Below are positions 14,947 to 17,718 of a stretch of DNA of 17,718 nt, piece by piece. Origin of the DNA: Actinomycetes bacterium (GTDB lineage Bacteria; Actinomycetota; Actinomycetes; Actinomycetales; Beutenbergiaceae); the NCBI GenBank assembly GCA_021793935.1, contig JAJYRV010000012.1, positions 1 through 17,718 of the forward strand, in the 5' to 3' direction. The notes below the pieces were generated by a model. That model was not told where the DNA came from. It ran no database searches and was given only the letters and a program-made list of their open reading frames with translations. The position numbers and the translations under genes are program-made. Numbering within the stretch: the first letter of the stretch is position 1; the number at the start of each line of letters is the position of its first letter.

Positions 14947-15813
14947 GTGACGACGACGCCCAGCCCACCGGACGGCGCGGCCCGTCCGGTCCGGGTCGTG
15001 CGCGCCGCCCACGAGGCGCCCGGAAAGCTCCGCATCACCTGCTCCCGAGTGGAGCCGGGGGAGGGGGACTATCCCCTCAGCTGCCTCGCCCACCTCGGCG
15101 CGGAGACCCTCGCCGCCGCGTCCGTGCGGGTCGCCGACGGCGATACCCGGCGGATCACCCTCGCCCGCGGTGACTGCGCGAGCTGCCCCCTCGCGCACGG
15201 AGACGTTCCCGCCCAGGTGGACCGCGCCGTGTCGGCGGCGGCGGACCTGCTGGAGCGTTCCGGGGCGGGCGGGCAGGACGTGGTCGAGGTCGTTGAGGTC
15301 GGGGAAGAGCAGCCTGCTGGTACGCCGCGCCGCCCGCGCAACAGCGGCGTCTCCCGGCGGGACCTACTGTTCGGCGGCCGGGCGAGGGCCGAGGAGGAGC
15401 AGGGCCTGACCGTGCCCGCCCCGACGGCGGAACGAGGGGTGCTGCTCGCCGCCCTGCCGGGCGCCGTCGTCGACCATCCGGTCGCCTCGCCCGGGTGCAC
15501 GGGGTGCCGGATCTGTGAGCAGGTGTGCCCGGAGAAGGCCATCGGGTGGTCCGGGATCGGCAGCAACGGCCTGCTGTGGGTCTCCCCCGCGGACTGCACC
15601 GCGTGCGGGATCTGCGTGCAGGCCTGCCCGGAGGACGTGCTCGACCTCGCCGCGGTGACACCGGCGGATGCGGGCCACCAGTTGGCCCGGATCCAACCGC
15701 GGGGTTGCACGAAGTGTGGTCGGGGCCTGGCCCCGGGGGAGCAGGAGGTGTGCACCGCCTGCTCCAGCCGCCGCAGCCTACTGGACGACGTGTGGAAACA
15801 CCTCGGCGAGTAG
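14947..15813 (+). CDS. Accessory Fe-S protein with N-terminal four-Cys module and zinc-ribbon-like tail
   Basis: The 288-residue protein has three parts. Residues 27-105 hold Cys32, Cys46, Cys77 and Cys80 (LSCLAHLG and ARGDCASCPL), a pattern I cannot name. After SRRDLLFGG (136-144), reminiscent of the NapF start region, two ferredoxin motifs occur: CTGCRICEQVCP (184-195) and CTACGICVQACP (217-228), for two [4Fe-4S] clusters. The tail CTKCGRGLAPGEQEVCTAC (254-272) looks like a zinc ribbon or rubredoxin-type knuckle. The SRR lies mid-protein with no hydrophobic stretch after it, so it is not a Tat signal and the protein is probably cytoplasmic. The GTG at 14947 follows GAAGGA (14937-14942), eight bases after ttrA. 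It may deliver electrons or aid Fe-S or cofactor loading of TtrA; this is inference. Confidence 0.8.
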   Translation: MTTTPSPPDGAARPVRVVRAAHEAPGKLRITCSRVEPGEGDYPLSCLAHLGAETLAAASVRVADGDTRRITLARGDCASCPLAHGDVPAQVDRAVSAAADLLERSGAGGQDVVEVVEVGEEQPAGTPRRPRNSGVSRRDLLFGGRARAEEEQGLTVPAPTAERGVLLAALPGAVVDHPVASPGCTGCRICEQVCPEKAIGWSGIGSNGLLWVSPADCTACGICVQACPEDVLDLAAVTPADAGHQLARIQPRGCTKCGRGLAPGEQEVCTACSSRRSLLDDVWKHLGE

Positions 15814-15821
15814 CGGCCCTC

Positions 15822-16145
15822 TCACCAGCGGTCGATGACCGCCTGCGCGAGCGCGGCGAGTTGGCCTGCGGCGCGGTCGGTTCCGGCGAGCGCGGCGCGT
15901 TGGGTCTCACTGCCGGGTTGAGTGGTGAGAGCATCGGTGAGCGCGCCTAGCTGCCCGCTGATATTCGCCAGTTCCCGCGCCAGCTCCCGCTTGGGATCGG
16001 TCATCGCGGCGGCGACGGCCTCCCGCACCCACTCGGAGGTGTGCTCATACCCGGCCTCGCGCGCCGCCCCGCGCCAGGCGTTCCATTCCTCGAACGTCAA
16101 CCCGATCGCGGCGGTGTGCGTGCGCTGTTGCGCCTCGTGTGACAT
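15822..16145 (-). CDS. Small hypothetical protein, possible ribbon-helix-helix type
   Basis: The 107-residue product starts MSHEAQQRTHTAAIGLTFEE, followed by WNAWRGAAREAGYEHTSEWV and REAVAAAM. A short strand, then a helix with a Trp and a second helix ending in SEWVREAV, resembles small ribbon-helix-helix DNA-binding or mobilisation accessory proteins. The second half is an Ala/Leu-rich helix (ELARELANISGQLGALTDAL) that may be coiled. The ATG at 16145 is preceded by AAGAGG (16155-16150), a good ribosome site. Longer in-frame upstream sequence lies opposite the phosphoribosyltransferase gene and is rejected. It is convergent with the Fe-S protein gene (eight bases apart) and divergent from the phosphoribosyltransferase gene (91-base gap). 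No function is assigned. Confidence 0.65.
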   Translation of the reverse strand: MSHEAQQRTHTAAIGLTFEEWNAWRGAAREAGYEHTSEWVREAVAAAMTDPKRELARELANISGQLGALTDALTTQPGSETQRAALAGTDRAAGQLAALAQAVIDRW

Positions 16146-16236
16146 CGTGCCTCTTTTGGTTGCCCGGATCTTCCCGTACCAGTCTCCCACGGGGGCGTAT
16201 CCTGGGAAGACGCCTGCGGGGGATTGGGGGTGGAAG

Positions 16237-16857
16237 ATGTTTCGCGATCGCCGTGAGGCCGGGGCGGCGCTGGGCCGCGAGCTCGCCCACGTCGGGGCCC
16301 GGGCTCCGGTCGTGGTCGGCCTCGCCCGCGGGGGCGTGCCGGTCGCCCGCGAGGTCGCCGATGTGCTTGGCGCCCCGTTGGACGTGCTCGTCGTGCGCAA
16401 ACTCGGCGCGCCCGGGCGCGAGGAGTTCGCCCTGGGCGCGATCGGGGAAGGGGTGCGGGTGATGAACGATCGCGCCGTGCGTGCCTTGCGGGTGAGCGAG
16501 GAGCAGATCGCTGCGATAGAAGAACGCGAACGCCGGGAACTCGAGCGCCGGACCGCGATGTACCGCGGCGGGCGGGCACCGGTGGAGCTGCGGGGCAGGG
16601 TGGTCGTCGTCGTTGACGACGGGATCGCTACCGGCGCGAGCGCGATCGCCGCGTGCGAGGTCGCCCACGCCCGCGGAGCCGACCGGATCGTCCTCGCCGC
16701 GCCCGTGGCGCCCGCGGACTGGCAACCGGGGCCGGAGGCGCCCGTGGACGAGCTCGTCACCGTGATCAGGAGCCGGGAGCTCAGCGCGATCGGCCGGTGG
16801 TACGAGGACTTCTCGCAGGTGACCGATTCCGAGGTGATCGCGGCCCTCGGGCGCTAG
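16237..16857 (+). CDS. Phosphoribosyltransferase family protein (Rv0571c-like)
   Basis: The 206-residue protein has the type I phosphoribosyltransferase signature VVVVVDDGIATGAS (about 122-135), which binds PRPP. It also has the N-terminal GLARGGVPVAREVADVLGAP (28-47) and VRKLGAPGREEFALGAIGEG (53-72), typical of stand-alone actinobacterial phosphoribosyltransferases of unknown acceptor. A charged helix ERERRELERRTAMYRGGR links the halves. The ATG at 16237 begins the conserved FRDRREAGAALGREL segment, with a purine-rich GGGGGTGGAAG just before it. Upstream in-frame codons overlap the divergent gene's region and are not supported. Its TAG overlaps the stop of the convergent App1-like gene. The substrate is unknown and there is no evident link to molybdenum respiration. 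Confidence 0.88.
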   Translation: MFRDRREAGAALGRELAHVGARAPVVVGLARGGVPVAREVADVLGAPLDVLVVRKLGAPGREEFALGAIGEGVRVMNDRAVRALRVSEEQIAAIEERERRELERRTAMYRGGRAPVELRGRVVVVVDDGIATGASAIAACEVAHARGADRIVLAAPVAPADWQPGPEAPVDELVTVIRSRELSAIGRWYEDFSQVTDSEVIAALGR

Positions 16858-17718
16858 GGCAGGTTCTGCCGGCGCAGCACCGCGCGCAGGCGGGGAGCGA
16901 GGGAGACCCCGCTGGCGCCGAACACTTCCGGGATGGGCGGGTTCGACGGGGTCCACAAGGTGTCCAGGCTCGCGATCGGGCTTCCGTGGGAGAGGAACTG
17001 TTCGGTGGGGGAGAGCTCCCGGATCGCGATCGCGGCGACGTGGTCGCGGAACTCGGTGGCGAACTCCCGGTAGATCATCGGGTCGTGCTGACCGTCGTCG
17101 CCGATGAGGATCCACCTGATGTGGGGGAACTCCGCGCGCAGGCGGCGCAGGGCGGTTCGTTTGTGTTCCTGCCCGGAGCGGAACCAGCCGGTGTTCGTCG
17201 GGCCCCAGTCCGTCATGAGCATCGGCCCGCGGGGGTAGTTGCCTCGGCGCAGGACGTGGTCGAGGGCGGGCATGATGTTCCACGCCCCGGTGGACAGGTA
17301 GAACACCGGGGTTCCCGGATGGTCCACGAGGAGGTCCTGATACATCTGCGCCATCCCGGGCACGAGTTGGCGCGCCCGGACGTGCCGGACGAAGGAATGC
17401 CAGGCGGCGATGAGCGGTCGGGGGATGGAGGTGACCATGACCGTGTCGTCGATGTCGGAGACGATCCCGAGCCGGGCGTCGTCGTCGACGATGAGGACCG
17501 GTGCCTTGGCGGGGCGGGCGGAGGCGGTGAGCACGTCCACCTCCTGCCAGCCCGGCGCGAGATCGTGGGTGGGGATGGTGTAGTCGAAATATCCCGACCG
17601 GTCGGTCTTCGTGCGGTACTCCGCCTCCCCGATCCGGATCCGCACGGGGATGTAGCCCACGGGGGCGGTGATGTAGGAACGCCAGCCCCGCTGGTTGAAC
17701 ACCGCGCGGGCGAGCTCC
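16854..17718 (-). CDS. App1-type phosphatase (DUF2183, HAD-like), N-terminus outside window
   Basis: The frame is open to the right edge, so the 5' end is missing; a GTG at 17702 is in frame, but coding appears to continue beyond it. The visible part (about 287 residues) has a small beta-rich N-terminal region (PVRIRIGEAEYRTKTDRSGY) followed by the catalytic motif GIVSDIDDTVMVTS (DxDDT, HAD-like nucleophile). YLSTGAWNIMPALDHVL and ILIGDDGQHDPMIY complete the App1 catalytic pattern. In yeast, App1 is a phosphatidate phosphatase; the bacterial substrate is unknown, presumably a phospholipid or related phosphoester. No signal sequence can be judged. Its TAG overlaps the TAG of the phosphoribosyltransferase gene by three bases. 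Confidence 0.9.
   Translation of the reverse strand, partial: ELARAVFNQRGWRSYITAPVGYIPVRIRIGEAEYRTKTDRSGYFDYTIPTHDLAPGWQEVDVLTASARPAKAPVLIVDDDARLGIVSDIDDTVMVTSIPRPLIAAWHSFVRHVRARQLVPGMAQMYQDLLVDHPGTPVFYLSTGAWNIMPALDHVLRRGNYPRGPMLMTDWGPTNTGWFRSGQEHKRTALRRLRAEFPHIRWILIGDDGQHDPMIYREFATEFRDHVAAIAIRELSPTEQFLSHGSPIASLDTLWTPSNPPIPEVFGASGVSLAPRLRAVLRRQNLP

Noticed and set aside
11657..14968. 1103-codon open frame on the minus strand opposite ttrA
   Set aside because: Same kind of antisense shadow; it covers ttrA, which has clear Fe-S, Mo-ligand and Tat motifs, and shows no coherent domain of its own.
1..17718. tRNA, rRNA, CRISPR array, integrase or insertion sequence
   Set aside because: Reading both strands I found no cloverleaf-like segment, regular spaced repeats, transposase motif or flanking duplications. 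A covariance-model scan was not possible.

Overview
The window comes from a high-GC Gram-positive bacterium, most likely an actinobacterium. GC is roughly 70% in most genes, GTG and TTG starts are used, NarH closely resembles mycobacterial NarH, and the edge genes (App1-type HAD phosphatase, Rv0571c-like phosphoribosyltransferase) are typical of actinobacteria. The gene content points to a facultative anaerobe with molybdenum-dependent respiration.

Region 1 (1-6874, plus strand) is one tightly packed transcription unit. It holds the C-terminal part of narG, then narH, narJ and narI (respiratory nitrate reductase, its chaperone and its cytochrome b), then mobA, a small DUF6457 protein and moeA, which complete the molybdopterin cofactor. 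Gaps are about 12 bases or less, and several starts overlap the preceding stop. The cofactor genes are therefore probably co-expressed with the enzyme that uses the cofactor.

Region 2 (6871-8707) interrupts the theme. A minus-strand gene encodes a membrane-anchored RCC1-repeat protein with a C-terminal IPT/TIG-like domain. Behind its start lies what looks like a frameshifted remnant of a second TIG domain. The rest is the upstream region of the next operon.

Region 3 (8708-15813, plus strand) is a second molybdoenzyme system: a TorD-like chaperone, a 335-base regulatory gap that is partly AT-rich, a four-cluster Fe-S subunit, a ten-helix NrfD/PsrC-type quinol subunit, a 1058-residue Tat-targeted catalytic subunit, and an unusual Fe-S protein. 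The B-C-A gene order, the Cys molybdenum ligand and several sequence segments fit the tetrathionate reductase (Ttr) family best. The true substrate (tetrathionate or another sulfur, arsenic or selenium oxyanion) cannot be fixed from sequence. The terminal Fe-S protein has an N-terminal four-Cys module, two ferredoxin motifs and a zinc-ribbon-like tail. It is the least understood part of the system.

Region 4 (15822-17718) holds unrelated genes: a small minus-strand protein possibly of ribbon-helix-helix type, a divergent phosphoribosyltransferase, and an App1-type phosphatase running off the right edge.

Together the window reads as a Mo-respiration cluster: nitrate reductase, cofactor maturation, then a second oxyanion reductase with its own chaperone. 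Quinol would feed both enzymes through NarI and the NrfD-like subunit. I saw no tRNA, rRNA, CRISPR array or intact insertion sequence.
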